Shown here: piece by piece, positions 54,412-62,662 of the stretch
How positions within the stretch are numbered: position 1 is the first letter of the stretch
How the letters are laid out: the number at the start of each line of letters is the position of its first letter
Source of the DNA: JAWVFM01 sp963771655
Lineage (GTDB): Bacteria > Actinomycetota > Thermoleophilia > Solirubrobacterales > 70-9
Direction of reading: 5' to 3'
DNA: 64,000 nucleotides
NCBI GenBank assembly: GCA_963771655.1
Contig: CAVYUG010000003.1
Span: forward strand, 26,662 to 90,661
Program-made: the position numbers and the translations under genes
Notes under the pieces: model-generated
Seen by the model: only the letters and a program-made list of their open reading frames with translations
Database searches by the model: none
What the model was told of the DNA's origin: nothing

Positions 54412-55479
54412 ATGGCGGGTCATGAACGGGGCAGGCGCGGTCTCGCGGTCGGCCTGGGCGTGATCGCGCTCGCTGCGGCCACGTTCGTCGGTTCAGCGGC
54501 CGTGCGGCCGGCGAAGGCGCACGCGTGGGCGTGGCAGAACGTCTGCGTCGCCAACGTCTTCAACCAGTCGGGCGCCCAGAGCGCGGTCCGGCCGACGTTC
54601 TTCACCTCGCTCCCGGAGGAGCCCGCCTCGCTCCTCCTTTACGCGACCTACGCCGCTCTCGGCATACCCACGACCAGCGGCATATCGTTTCGGGTCACGG
54701 GCTGGCCGGCTCCGGCCTTTGGGTGCCACGTGGTGCTCACGCTCACGGCCCCAGGTCCCAACCCCGCCTGTACCTACAGCGCGCCGACCGTGGGCCGCAA
54801 CAGCTTCAGCTGCAGCGGGGACTCGAGAGTCGACATCATCGCGAACACGAACAACATCGTCGCCAACGTTTTCGTCCCGCAATCGCGCGGCAGCAGCGAT
54901 CCTCTGCCCCGAGCCAGCCAGCCAAGGCGCGCCGGCAAGGCGATCAAACCGGGGCAACTGCCGGTCGACGGCTGGCGCGACGTCAAGAAGCTCAGCCACA
55001 TCGGCCTGATTGGGCGGTTGATGAAGACCGGCCGGCTGCCGGCGTCGTGTCTGAATAGCGGCGACCGCCGGACCCGCAAGGTCTCCTCCAACCTCCTGGT
55101 CAACCCGGGCGGGGGTCGCGGGGTCGGCGCTGTGGTCGGCAGCTACGGCGGCAAGCACGCGGCGCACCAGACCGCCGCCGACGCGCTCTCGCGCCACAGC
55201 ATCCATTGCCTTGACCGACTGCTGACATCGAGCCGCCTCCATACGGCCGCCAACTCCCGGCGGATCCACGTGGCCGGCGGGGGTGGCGTGCGCGGCGTGC
55301 AGATGGTCGTGCGGCGGAAGCGACACGGAACCGTGCGGCGCGCGGCGTTCATGGACGTCGTCGCGGCGTCGAACAACCGTCGGATGAGCGTGCTGATGCT
55401 GCCGAGCTCCCACCGCGAGATCGGAGCGCGGGTCCTGAGGGCGTCCGTCGACAGGATGCTCGACCGCATCGGCGCCTGA
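54412..55479 (+). CDS. Secreted protein of unknown function
   Basis: A 355-residue protein with a signal peptide (residues 10-40, ending KAHAWAW). The next 130 residues are Cys-containing and beta-rich (NVCVANVFNQSG, FGCHVVLTLTAPGPNPACTY, SFSCSGDSRVDIIANTNN). The C-terminal half is basic, with NLLVNPGGGRGVGAVVGSYG. I do not recognise a family. AAGGAGGAG precedes the ATG by 7 nt. Other in-frame starts upstream are absent. Confidence 0.75.
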   Translation: MAGHERGRRGLAVGLGVIALAAATFVGSAAVRPAKAHAWAWQNVCVANVFNQSGAQSAVRPTFFTSLPEEPASLLLYATYAALGIPTTSGISFRVTGWPAPAFGCHVVLTLTAPGPNPACTYSAPTVGRNSFSCSGDSRVDIIANTNNIVANVFVPQSRGSSDPLPRASQPRRAGKAIKPGQLPVDGWRDVKKLSHIGLIGRLMKTGRLPASCLNSGDRRTRKVSSNLLVNPGGGRGVGAVVGSYGGKHAAHQTAADALSRHSIHCLDRLLTSSRLHTAANSRRIHVAGGGGVRGVQMVVRRKRHGTVRRAAFMDVVAASNNRRMSVLMLPSSHREIGARVLRASVDRMLDRIGA

Positions 55480-55499
55480 GCGCACCTTTCTTCGAGGTC

Positions 55500-55537
55500 T
55501 GTGAGTTGAGGCCGGCTATAGCCGGGTTGAACTCACA
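55500..55537. terminator. Long hairpin between convergent genes
   Basis: TGTGAGTT (55500-55507) pairs with AACTCACA (55530-55537); inside lies the perfect palindrome CCGGCTATAGCCGG (55512-55525). It lies between convergent stops. Like the hairpin at 53537..53582 its centre contains CTATAG. No U-run follows. Confidence 0.55.
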
Positions 55538-55557
55538 AACGCTGCGCGGCCCTCAAA

Positions 55558-56661
55558 TCAAAGCTCGATCACGCTTCGGATGCCGTCTTGCGCCTCCATC
55601 AGCTCGAAGCCGCGATTCACGTCTTCGAGCGTGATCCGGTGCGAGATGAACGGGTCGACGTCGATCTCGCCGGCCATGTAGCGGTCGACGAGCTTCGGCA
55701 CGCCCTCGCGCCCCTTGACGCCGCCGAACGAGGACCCCGCCACCCGGCGCCCGGTGATCAGGAGGCGCGGGACGACGTCGAGCGTCTCCCCCTTCCCGGC
55801 GACGCCCGCGACGGTGCAGAGCCCCCACCCCATCCGCGCGGCCTCCACCGCCTGGCGCATGACCGCGACGTACCCGGTCGCCTCGAAGGTGTAGTCGGCG
55901 CCGAAGCCACCGGTCTCCTCGAGGATTCGTTCGACCACGTCCTCGCCGCCGATCATCGTCTCGGTCGCGCCCTGACCACGGGCGAGCTCGAGCCGCTCGT
56001 CCGCCAGGTCGACGCAGATGATCCGCTCGGCCCCCTGCAGCCGGCAGCCCGCGACGGCGCCGAGGCCGACCATTCCGGCGCCGAAGACCACGCAGGTCGA
56101 GTCCGGCTCGACCTTGGCCGTATTCATGGCCGCCCCGAGCCCGGTCGAGAGACCGCAGGCGAACAGGCAGGCGCGATCGAGCGGCGCCTCGGGATCGACC
56201 TTCGCCAGGGCGATCTCCGGCATCACCGTGTACTCGGCGAACGTCGAGGTGCCCATGAAATGGCGGATGTCCTCGCCATCGCGGCGAAGCCTCGTCGTGC
56301 CGTCAGGGAGGTAGCCCTTGTTCTGCTGCTCGCGGATCGCCAGACAGAGGTTCGTGCGGGGATCCAGGCAGTGCACGCACTCCCCGCACTGGGGCGAGAA
56401 GAGGGTCACGACGTGGTCGCCCTCGCCGAGGAGCGTGACGTTCGCCCCGAGCTTCTCGACGATGCCGGCGCCCTCGTGGCCGAGGACGGTCGGCGCGTAC
56501 CCCGACGGGTCGACGCCCGACGCCGTGTACATGTCGGTGTGGCAGACGCCGCAGGCGACCAGCCGGACGAGGACCTCACCCGGCCCGGGATCGGCGAGCT
56601 CGAGCTCCTGGACCACGAGCGGCCGGCTGAATTCCTCCAGCACCGCGGCGCGCATCTTCAT
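55558..56661 (-). CDS. Zinc-dependent alcohol dehydrogenase (class III-like MDR)
   Basis: A 367-residue medium-chain dehydrogenase. Catalytic zinc ligands: Cys in VACGVCHTDMYTAS, HE in LGHEGAGIVE, and a later Cys in ACGLSTGLGAA; structural zinc: CGECVHCLDPRTNLC. NAD-binding VVFGAGMVGLGAVAG. It resembles S-(hydroxymethyl)thiol/mycothiol dehydrogenases of class III; the substrate is unproven. GGAGGAGGAG lies 5 nt before ATG at 56661. The two starts further upstream lack such a site. Confidence 0.9.
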   Translation of the reverse strand: MKMRAAVLEEFSRPLVVQELELADPGPGEVLVRLVACGVCHTDMYTASGVDPSGYAPTVLGHEGAGIVEKLGANVTLLGEGDHVVTLFSPQCGECVHCLDPRTNLCLAIREQQNKGYLPDGTTRLRRDGEDIRHFMGTSTFAEYTVMPEIALAKVDPEAPLDRACLFACGLSTGLGAAMNTAKVEPDSTCVVFGAGMVGLGAVAGCRLQGAERIICVDLADERLELARGQGATETMIGGEDVVERILEETGGFGADYTFEATGYVAVMRQAVEAARMGWGLCTVAGVAGKGETLDVVPRLLITGRRVAGSSFGGVKGREGVPKLVDRYMAGEIDVDPFISHRITLEDVNRGFELMEAQDGIRSVIEL

Positions 56662-56750
56662 GACATCTCCTCCTCCGCGCCGCAGGTTATTCGCCGAGGC
56701 GCCGCTACCTTGATTCGATCGCTCGCTCGACGAGGACAAGTCCGCGAATC

Positions 56751-58140
56751 ATGCTCGCCGTCCTCTCCGCCGGCGGCATCTCCTACGCGCTCCTTCAGTC
56801 GCTCGTGGTCCCCGCGCTGCCCGAGATGCAGGACGCGCTGCACACCTCCGAGAGCTCGATCGGCTGGATCCTGACCGCGTTCCTGTTGAGCGCGTCCGTC
56901 GCCACTCCGATCATCGGCCGGCTCGGCGACATGTACGGCAAGGAGCGTCTCCTGATGATCGTGCTGGTCACGCTGGCCGCCGGAACGCTGATCTCCGCCG
57001 TCGCGTCCTCCCTTTGGCTGATGCTGGTGGGCCGCGTCGTCCAGGGGGTCGGGGGCGGGATCTTCCCGCTCGCGTTCTCGATCATCCGCGACGAGTTCCC
57101 GAACGAGCGGGTCCCGGGAGCCATCGGCCTGGTCTCATCCCTGCTCGGCATCGGTGGCGGCGCGGGGGTGGTCCTGGCGGGAGTCGTGACCGAGAACCTC
57201 TCCTACCACTGGCTCTTCTGGTTCCCGCTCGGGATCATCCTCCTCACCGCCTACCTCACCGCGCGCTACATCCCCGAGTCGCCCGTCAAGACGCCGGCGG
57301 AGATCAACTACCGCGCCGCCGCGCTGATGACGGCCGGCATCTCCGGGGTGCTGCTCGCGATCACCGAGACGAGCACGTGGGGCTGGGGCTCGCCGAAGAC
57401 GCTCGGGCTCCTCGCCGCCGGCGTTGCCGTGATCTTGCTGTGGGTGCGCGAGGAGCTGCGCTCCCGCGAGCCGCTGGTCGACATGCGGATGATGGCAATC
57501 CCGGGCGTCTGGACCACGAATACTGTGGCGTTCCTGATCGGGGTGGGGATGTATTCCTCGTTCGTGCTCATCCCGGAGTTCGTCCAGGAGCCGCTGCGCA
57601 CCGGCTTCAACGCCTCGGCGGTCGAGTCAGGCCTCTTCCTCGTGCCCGCGACGATCGCGATCGTGGTGGTCGGGCAGATGGCGGGAATCCTCGAGCGCCG
57701 CATCGGCTCGCGCGGCTCGCTGATCGGCGGGGCGCTGTTCTCGCTCACGGCCTACGGCCTGCTGGTGGTCGACTCCAGCCAGGAGTGGGAGATCTACGTC
57801 TCGATGGCCCTTCTCGGCATCGGCATCGGCCTCTCCTTCTCGGCGATGGCGAACCTGATCGTTCAGAACGTGCGGCAGGAGCAGACGGGTGTGGCGACGG
57901 GCATGAACGCGGTGACGCGCACCCTCGGCGGCGCCTTCGGCGGCCAGCTCACGGCGACCCTCCTGGCCGCCAACCTCGGCCGTGGCGACATCCCGACGTC
58001 CGCGGGCTTCGCGCTCTCGTTTCGGAGTCTGCGCGATCGCGCTCGTGGGCGCTCTTGCCTTCGCGTTCGCGGTGCCGCGACGAAGCGGCGGCCATCGCGG
58101 CCCCGGCCTGGGCGCCGAGCCCGAGCGGGCCGCGGCCTGA
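56751..58140 (+). pseudogene. MFS drug exporter (DHA2-like) with 1-bp frameshift near the C-terminus
   Basis: About 460 residues. MFS motifs: GRLGDMYGKERLLMIV (motif A), GRVVQGVGGGIFPLAFSII (motif C-like region), and 13-14 hydrophobic segments. It reads normally to FALSF and then loses homology. Removing one T from TTT (58020-58022) restores GVCAIALVGALAFAFAVPRR, a last membrane helix, and a TGA at 58138-58140. Without the correction the frame runs to 58256 through the promoter region of the next gene. Sequencing error or true mutation; the protein lacks only the last helix if the shift is real. Confidence 0.8.
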
Positions 58141-58154
58141 TCCCCCCTCCCAAG

Positions 58155-58174
58155 GGTGTGGCCAACTCCACACC
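58155..58174. other. Short inverted repeat upstream of a secreted-protein gene
   Basis: GGTGTGG (58155-58161) and CCACACC (58168-58174) with a 6-nt loop. It is 15 bp downstream of the corrected MFS stop and about 80 bp upstream of the next gene. It may be a terminator or an operator. Confidence 0.35.
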
Positions 58175-58252
58175 TAGGGCCCCTGGTAGGAGCGCGCTTC
58201 GCGGGCGATGCTGCGGGTGCAGTTCGAAACCACCTACCAAGGAGAACAACAA

Positions 58253-58603
58253 ATGAACATCACCAAGACCCGCCGAGCCCTCACCGCCCTCGTCGCGGCG
58301 CTCGCCGTCGCCGGCGCGGCCACCACGAGCCTCGCCTCGGCGAGCCCCTCCCACGACAAGCTGACGATCCACTACACGGGCGACGGCTTCGAGGGCAAGA
58401 TCAAGTCGAGCAAGCAAAGCTGCCGGGCCAACCGCACCGTCACCGTTCACAAGGCCTCCGGCAAGGAGCTCTACTCCGATACGACCGAGACCGACGGAAG
58501 CTGGAACACCGGCAACTCCGGCCAGGTCCGCGGCCGCTTCTACGCCACGGTCAACGCCAAGGGCGCCTGCCTGCCCCTCGTCTCGAAGACGATCCGGGCC
58601 TAG
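58253..58603 (+). CDS. Small secreted protein of unknown function
   Basis: A 116-residue protein with a signal peptide (residues 8-30, LTALVAALAVAGAATTSLAS). The mature part has HYTGDGFEGKIKSSKQSCRA followed by NRTVTVHKASGKELY and a second Cys (AKGACLPLVS), so one disulfide is likely. G-x-x-S...C....R.V.V.......G resembles a beta-sandwich family of secreted actinobacterial proteins, without assigned function. AAGGAG with an 8-nt spacer precedes the ATG. A strong terminator follows. Confidence 0.8.
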   Translation: MNITKTRRALTALVAALAVAGAATTSLASASPSHDKLTIHYTGDGFEGKIKSSKQSCRANRTVTVHKASGKELYSDTTETDGSWNTGNSGQVRGRFYATVNAKGACLPLVSKTIRA

Positions 58604-58624
58604 CTCCGACCGACATCCAAGCGG

Positions 58625-58663
58625 ACGGGCCGGGTGGCGCGCAGGCGCCGCCCGGCCCGTTTT
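58625..58663 (+). terminator. Strong intrinsic terminator
   Basis: A 16-bp stem (58625-58640 with 58645-58660, one G-U pair) around the loop GCAG, followed by TTTT (58660-58663). It lies 22 bp after the small secreted protein gene and before the convergent SDR gene. Confidence 0.85.
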
Positions 58664-58676
58664 CGCGCTCTGAGCC

Positions 58677-59441
58677 TCAGTCCTTCGGCCGGTACATCCG
58701 CTCGGCCACCCGGAGCTTCACCGCCGTGGGCGCCGGGCTGCCCGCCCGCATGTACCAGCGGATGACGGTGCCCGGGATGATCGAGCGCTTCCCGCGCTCG
58801 AAGGCCTGGATCGCTTCGCGCACCACCTGGTCGGGGCCGATCTTGCCCGGCACGGGCGGCAGGTAGCCGGGCTCGTAGCCGGCGGCCTCCTGCCACTCGG
58901 TCGGCACCGGCCCGGGGTTCACGCTGAGCACAGTCACGCCCGTGCCCCGGACCTCGGCCGCGATCGCGTCGCTGAACGCACGCGCGAACGCCTTCGTCGC
59001 GCTGTAGACGGCCTCGTAGGGAAGGGGCTGCATCCCGGCCGTCGAGGCGACGGTGATCACACCGCCCGTGCGCCGCCCGACCATCCCGGGCAGGAAGGCG
59101 TGCGTGAGAGTGACGAGCGCCTCGCAGTTGAGGCGCACCTCCTCGGCCTCGCGAGCCGCGTCGGTGTCGGTGAACCGGCCGTGCGTCCCGAAGCCGGCGT
59201 TGTTGACGAGAACGTCGACCTCGAGGCCGAGCTCGGCGACCTGGGGGGCAAGGCCCGCGGCATCGTGCGCGAGGTCGCACGCGATGACGTGCGCGGGCCC
59301 GCCAAGGTCGCCGGCGAGCGCTTCCAGGCGCTCCTTGCGGCGCGCCACCAAGATGACCTCATAGCCCTTCTGCGAGAGCTGACGCGCGAACTCGGCGCCG
59401 ATTCCCGACGACGCGCCGGTGACTAGCGCTACCTGAGCCAT
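58677..59441 (-). CDS. SDR-family oxidoreductase
   Basis: A 254-residue classical SDR: TGASSGIGAEFA, VARRKERLEALA (Arg after strand 2, suggesting NADP), LVNNAGFGTHG, catalytic Ser in VASTAGMQPLPYEAVYSATK and the Y-x-x-x-K. PGPVPTEW follows. The substrate is unknown. ATG at 59441 lies 9 nt after GGGTAG (59456-59451), consistent with a leaderless message. Confidence 0.92.
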   Translation of the reverse strand: MAQVALVTGASSGIGAEFARQLSQKGYEVILVARRKERLEALAGDLGGPAHVIACDLAHDAAGLAPQVAELGLEVDVLVNNAGFGTHGRFTDTDAAREAEEVRLNCEALVTLTHAFLPGMVGRRTGGVITVASTAGMQPLPYEAVYSATKAFARAFSDAIAAEVRGTGVTVLSVNPGPVPTEWQEAAGYEPGYLPPVPGKIGPDQVVREAIQAFERGKRSIIPGTVIRWYMRAGSPAPTAVKLRVAERMYRPKD

Positions 59442-59450
59442 GTCGGGAGC

Positions 59451-61736
59451 CTACCCCCGGTTGGGAAGCGGTTTGTACGAGCGGCAGGGCTCGCCACGAA
59501 GTCCTGGGCAGGGCGGCAGAGCGGTCGGGGCGCTCACACCGGGGATGACCGGCAGGGTCAGCTTCGACGGCATCCGCTTCGATGCGGCGATCGAGACCGT
59601 CGCGTGGCCCTTCGGCTCGGCCCTGGCGAACGCCCAAATCGGCTGGGCCCCGTTCGGCGCCGAGATGACGATGCGGATCCGCGAGCGCTTGCGGTAGGCG
59701 TGGCCCTCGTAGTAGAGGGGGATCGTCACCGGGACGAAGCGGTTGCTCGGAAGCGGGGATACGTCGGAGCGCCGCAGGCTGAGCACCGGCGCGAGCGGAG
59801 TCGACTTCCTCGGGTCGAGCTTGCGCTCGTCGCCGCGCACCCACCCGTTCTGCACGAACGTCTCCTGGCCGTCGGGTCGCACCTCGCTGACGGTGGCCTG
59901 GAGGTCGACGCTCGGAGCGGAGGACTTGACCCATACGCGCACCGCACCGGCGCCGATCACGGTCGTGTCCTTCTTCAGCGGCTTCGTCAGATAGGAGACC
60001 GCGGTGCCCCTGGGATTCTGGTCCCAGTGGTATTGCGGCGTCGCGGTCCATAGCCCGCCGGAGCCCGATGCCGTGTCGCCGGTGAAGTCGGTGGGCGAGG
60101 TCGCGTGCGCGTCCCACTTGAACGAATCACCCAAGGGCTTCCTGGGAGCCTTGGCGCGGAGCCCGCCGTGCCCGGCGAGGTACCACGATTCGGCCTTCGT
60201 CCCCGGAATCGGCCACTTCGCGAACGAGCGCTCGAACCCCGGCAGCGGCTGTCCCGGCGCGGAGCCTCCCGCGCCGTTGTCGAACGGCACGCGGACCTGT
60301 GGCAGCTTGTCGAACGCCGCCCGCGCGCCGGAGTAGGTCGGCTGCTGCTGGATCGGGTCCTGCGGCATCGCCACGCCCGGGATCCCCATCGCCTCCTGGT
60401 AGATGATCGGCGCTGCCGCCTGGAGCACGGGCGAGTAGACGATCGGCGGCTCGCGCGCGACGTAGAGCTCCAAGAAGTCGTACATGCGGTTGAAGGTCTC
60501 GGGGTCGAGCGAGTCGACGTGGGTGCCGTTCGTGAACGTGAACCACTTGCGGCGCGTGCCGGTGAACTCCCCGGCGAGGGTGGGGCAGTGGCCGCCCGTC
60601 TGCTCGTCGGTCCACTGGCAGGCCATGTAGACCGGCGCCTTGATCTTGTGCACGAAGGTCAGCGGCGATAGCGGGTCGGCGACCCTCGGCTTGTAGTGCT
60701 GGTTGGCCTTGATCTTGGCCAGCAGGTTGGCCGCCTCGCCGTGGAGGTCCTGGTTGGACTTGCAGGTCTCATCGCCCTGCTGGATGCGCTGGTAGGCCCA
60801 GGCCTGGCCGCCGTCGGGGGAGGCCGGAAGCGCGTCGTGGACCCGCTCCTTGGCCCACTGAAGCGCGAACCCGGTGTTGAGGATGCCGCCGGGATAGAGC
60901 GTCGTCTGCGTCTGGTCGAGGACCGACAGCGGGGCGATCCCGGCGAGGCTCGGGGGGTTGGTCCGCGCGGTGAAGAGCTGGCTGATGCCCCCGTAGGAGA
61001 TTCCCATCATCCCCACCTTGTGGTGGAGCGCCCAGGGCTGCCGCGCGATCGTCTCGATCACGTCGTAGCCGTCGAGGCCCTGAAGCGGCTCGAAGAAGTC
61101 GTAGGCGCCGCCCGAGCAGCCGGTGCCGCGCATGTTCACGTCGACGACCGTGAACCCGAGGAGGTTGGCCAAGATCGCGATGCCGCTCTGCGGGCCGGCG
61201 GGATCCGCGTACCCGTAGCCGGAGTACTCGATCAGGGTCGGGGTCGCGCCGTTCGGGTAGACCGGCGGCTTGAAGCCCGGGACCACGCTCGTCACATCCT
61301 CCGGCGGGTGGACGTAGATCGCGAGCTTGGTCCCGTCGCGGGCCTTCAGATAGCTGTAGCCGTGCGAGGGGATCGACTGGTCGTAGACCTTCGTGCTCGG
61401 CGGCGCCGGCCGGTTGGAGAACACCTTCAGGGGCCCCGACTTCTCACCGCGCCCCGCGACTCGAACGCGATACCCCTTGCCGGGCTTCACGTTGCGGAAG
61501 AGCAGGCCGCCCTGCTGGTCGGCGCGCTTGCGGGCAACGACCCTGCCGCTGCGGTCGAGCAGCGCCATCCGCGCCTTTGCCGCCAGCCCCGTCACGTAGA
61601 CCTGCTCGGCGCTCGCGTGGGCCTTGAAGTCGGCCGCGGCGTTCGCCGGGACGGCATTGCCGAGCGCAAGCGCCAGCGCCGCGGATCCGAAGATCCAGCG
61701 CAGCCGCCGCCGCCTTGCGAGCTTCCCGCCAGTCAT
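59451..61736 (-). CDS. Secreted CocE/NonD family hydrolase (X-Pro dipeptidyl-peptidase S15-like)
   Basis: A 761-residue protein. Signal peptide (RRLRWIFGSAALALALGNAV), an N-terminal beta-domain, then an alpha/beta hydrolase: TPTLIEYSGYGYADPAGP, VDVNMRGTGCSGGAYDFFEP, the nucleophile elbow VGMMGISYGGISQLF (Ser) and THVDSLDPE (His). The C-terminal region is a galactose-binding-like jelly roll of the S15/PepX_C type (WTATPQYHWDQNPRGTAVSY, IRIVISAPNG). The family contains cocaine esterase and X-prolyl peptidases; the substrate is unknown. ATG at 61736 gives the shortest sensible signal peptide. Confidence 0.87.
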   Translation of the reverse strand: MTGGKLARRRRLRWIFGSAALALALGNAVPANAAADFKAHASAEQVYVTGLAAKARMALLDRSGRVVARKRADQQGGLLFRNVKPGKGYRVRVAGRGEKSGPLKVFSNRPAPPSTKVYDQSIPSHGYSYLKARDGTKLAIYVHPPEDVTSVVPGFKPPVYPNGATPTLIEYSGYGYADPAGPQSGIAILANLLGFTVVDVNMRGTGCSGGAYDFFEPLQGLDGYDVIETIARQPWALHHKVGMMGISYGGISQLFTARTNPPSLAGIAPLSVLDQTQTTLYPGGILNTGFALQWAKERVHDALPASPDGGQAWAYQRIQQGDETCKSNQDLHGEAANLLAKIKANQHYKPRVADPLSPLTFVHKIKAPVYMACQWTDEQTGGHCPTLAGEFTGTRRKWFTFTNGTHVDSLDPETFNRMYDFLELYVAREPPIVYSPVLQAAAPIIYQEAMGIPGVAMPQDPIQQQPTYSGARAAFDKLPQVRVPFDNGAGGSAPGQPLPGFERSFAKWPIPGTKAESWYLAGHGGLRAKAPRKPLGDSFKWDAHATSPTDFTGDTASGSGGLWTATPQYHWDQNPRGTAVSYLTKPLKKDTTVIGAGAVRVWVKSSAPSVDLQATVSEVRPDGQETFVQNGWVRGDERKLDPRKSTPLAPVLSLRRSDVSPLPSNRFVPVTIPLYYEGHAYRKRSRIRIVISAPNGAQPIWAFARAEPKGHATVSIAASKRMPSKLTLPVIPGVSAPTALPPCPGLRGEPCRSYKPLPNRG

Positions 61737-61800
61737 CGCAGGGACGGTTGTACCACCCACCGCTCTCCGGCGCACCACTCCAGGGGCTCCAGGCCCCCCC

Positions 61801-62559
61801 TCAGCGGTGCTCGGGGTTCGGGAAATCGAAGCGGCAGCCCGCGTCCCATTCGGTGCGCTGGTTGCCGTGCGCGGGGATGCCGCCGGCGTCCTTCAGGATG
61901 CGCGCGACGTGCATCATGTTCCAGGCCGCGAAGGTTGTGTTGCGGTTCGTGAAGTCGTTCTCGGGGCCACCCGAGCCCTCGTCGAGGTAGGACGGGCCCG
62001 GGCCCGCCTCTCCGATCCAGCCTGAGTCCGCCTGCGGCGGGATGACGTATCCGAGGTGCTGCAGCGAGTAGAGGACGTTCATCGCGCAGTGCTTCACCCC
62101 GTCCTCGTTGCCGGTGACGAGGCAGCCGCCGACGCGTCCGTAGTAGGCGTACTGCCCGGCGTCGTTCAAGAGGTGCGAGTTGCCGTAGAGCCGCTCGACG
62201 ATCTGCGTGGCGATCGAGGATTTCTCCCCAAGCCAGATCGACATCCCGAGGACGAGGATGTCCGCCGCCATCACCTTCTCGAAGATCTCCGGCCATTCAT
62301 CGCGTTCCCAGCCGTGCTCGGTCATGTCAGGCCACACGCCGGTGGCGATGTCGTGGTCCACCGCGCGGATGCATTCGACCTCGACGCCGTTCCGGCGCAT
62401 GATCTCCATCGAGATGTCCATCAGGCCCTGCGTGTTCGACACCTCGGGGGCCTTCTTCAACGTGCAGTTGATGAAGAACGCGCTCAGATCCGAGTAGTCG
62501 GCCGGCGGGTTCTCGCAGAGCTCGATCTGCTTCTCGGTCAGGACGTCGCGGTCGTTCAC
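61801..62559 (-). CDS. Flavodoxin-like NAD(P)H-dependent oxidoreductase
   Basis: A 252-residue flavodoxin-fold protein of the NADPH-dependent FMN reductase family. FFINCTLKKAPEVSNTQGLM is the phosphate-binding strand/loop, MAADILVLGMSIWLGEKSSI the second FMN loop, and GGCLVTGNEDGVKHCAMNVL a third. It would bind FMN; the electron partner is unknown. A hydrophilic 22-residue head and a Pro/Asn-rich tail are unusual. GAGGAG lies 6 nt before the GTG at 62559. Confidence 0.85.
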   Translation of the reverse strand: MNDRDVLTEKQIELCENPPADYSDLSAFFINCTLKKAPEVSNTQGLMDISMEIMRRNGVEVECIRAVDHDIATGVWPDMTEHGWERDEWPEIFEKVMAADILVLGMSIWLGEKSSIATQIVERLYGNSHLLNDAGQYAYYGRVGGCLVTGNEDGVKHCAMNVLYSLQHLGYVIPPQADSGWIGEAGPGPSYLDEGSGGPENDFTNRNTTFAAWNMMHVARILKDAGGIPAHGNQRTEWDAGCRFDFPNPEHR

Positions 62560-62662
62560 TCTCTTCTCCTCATCGGGTTGCGCCGCATCCCGCGGCGGGA
62601 CTGGACGGAAGTGCTGCTCGAGCGGCCAGCGTTACACGCCGCCCGGCCGTGATGATGGAGCG

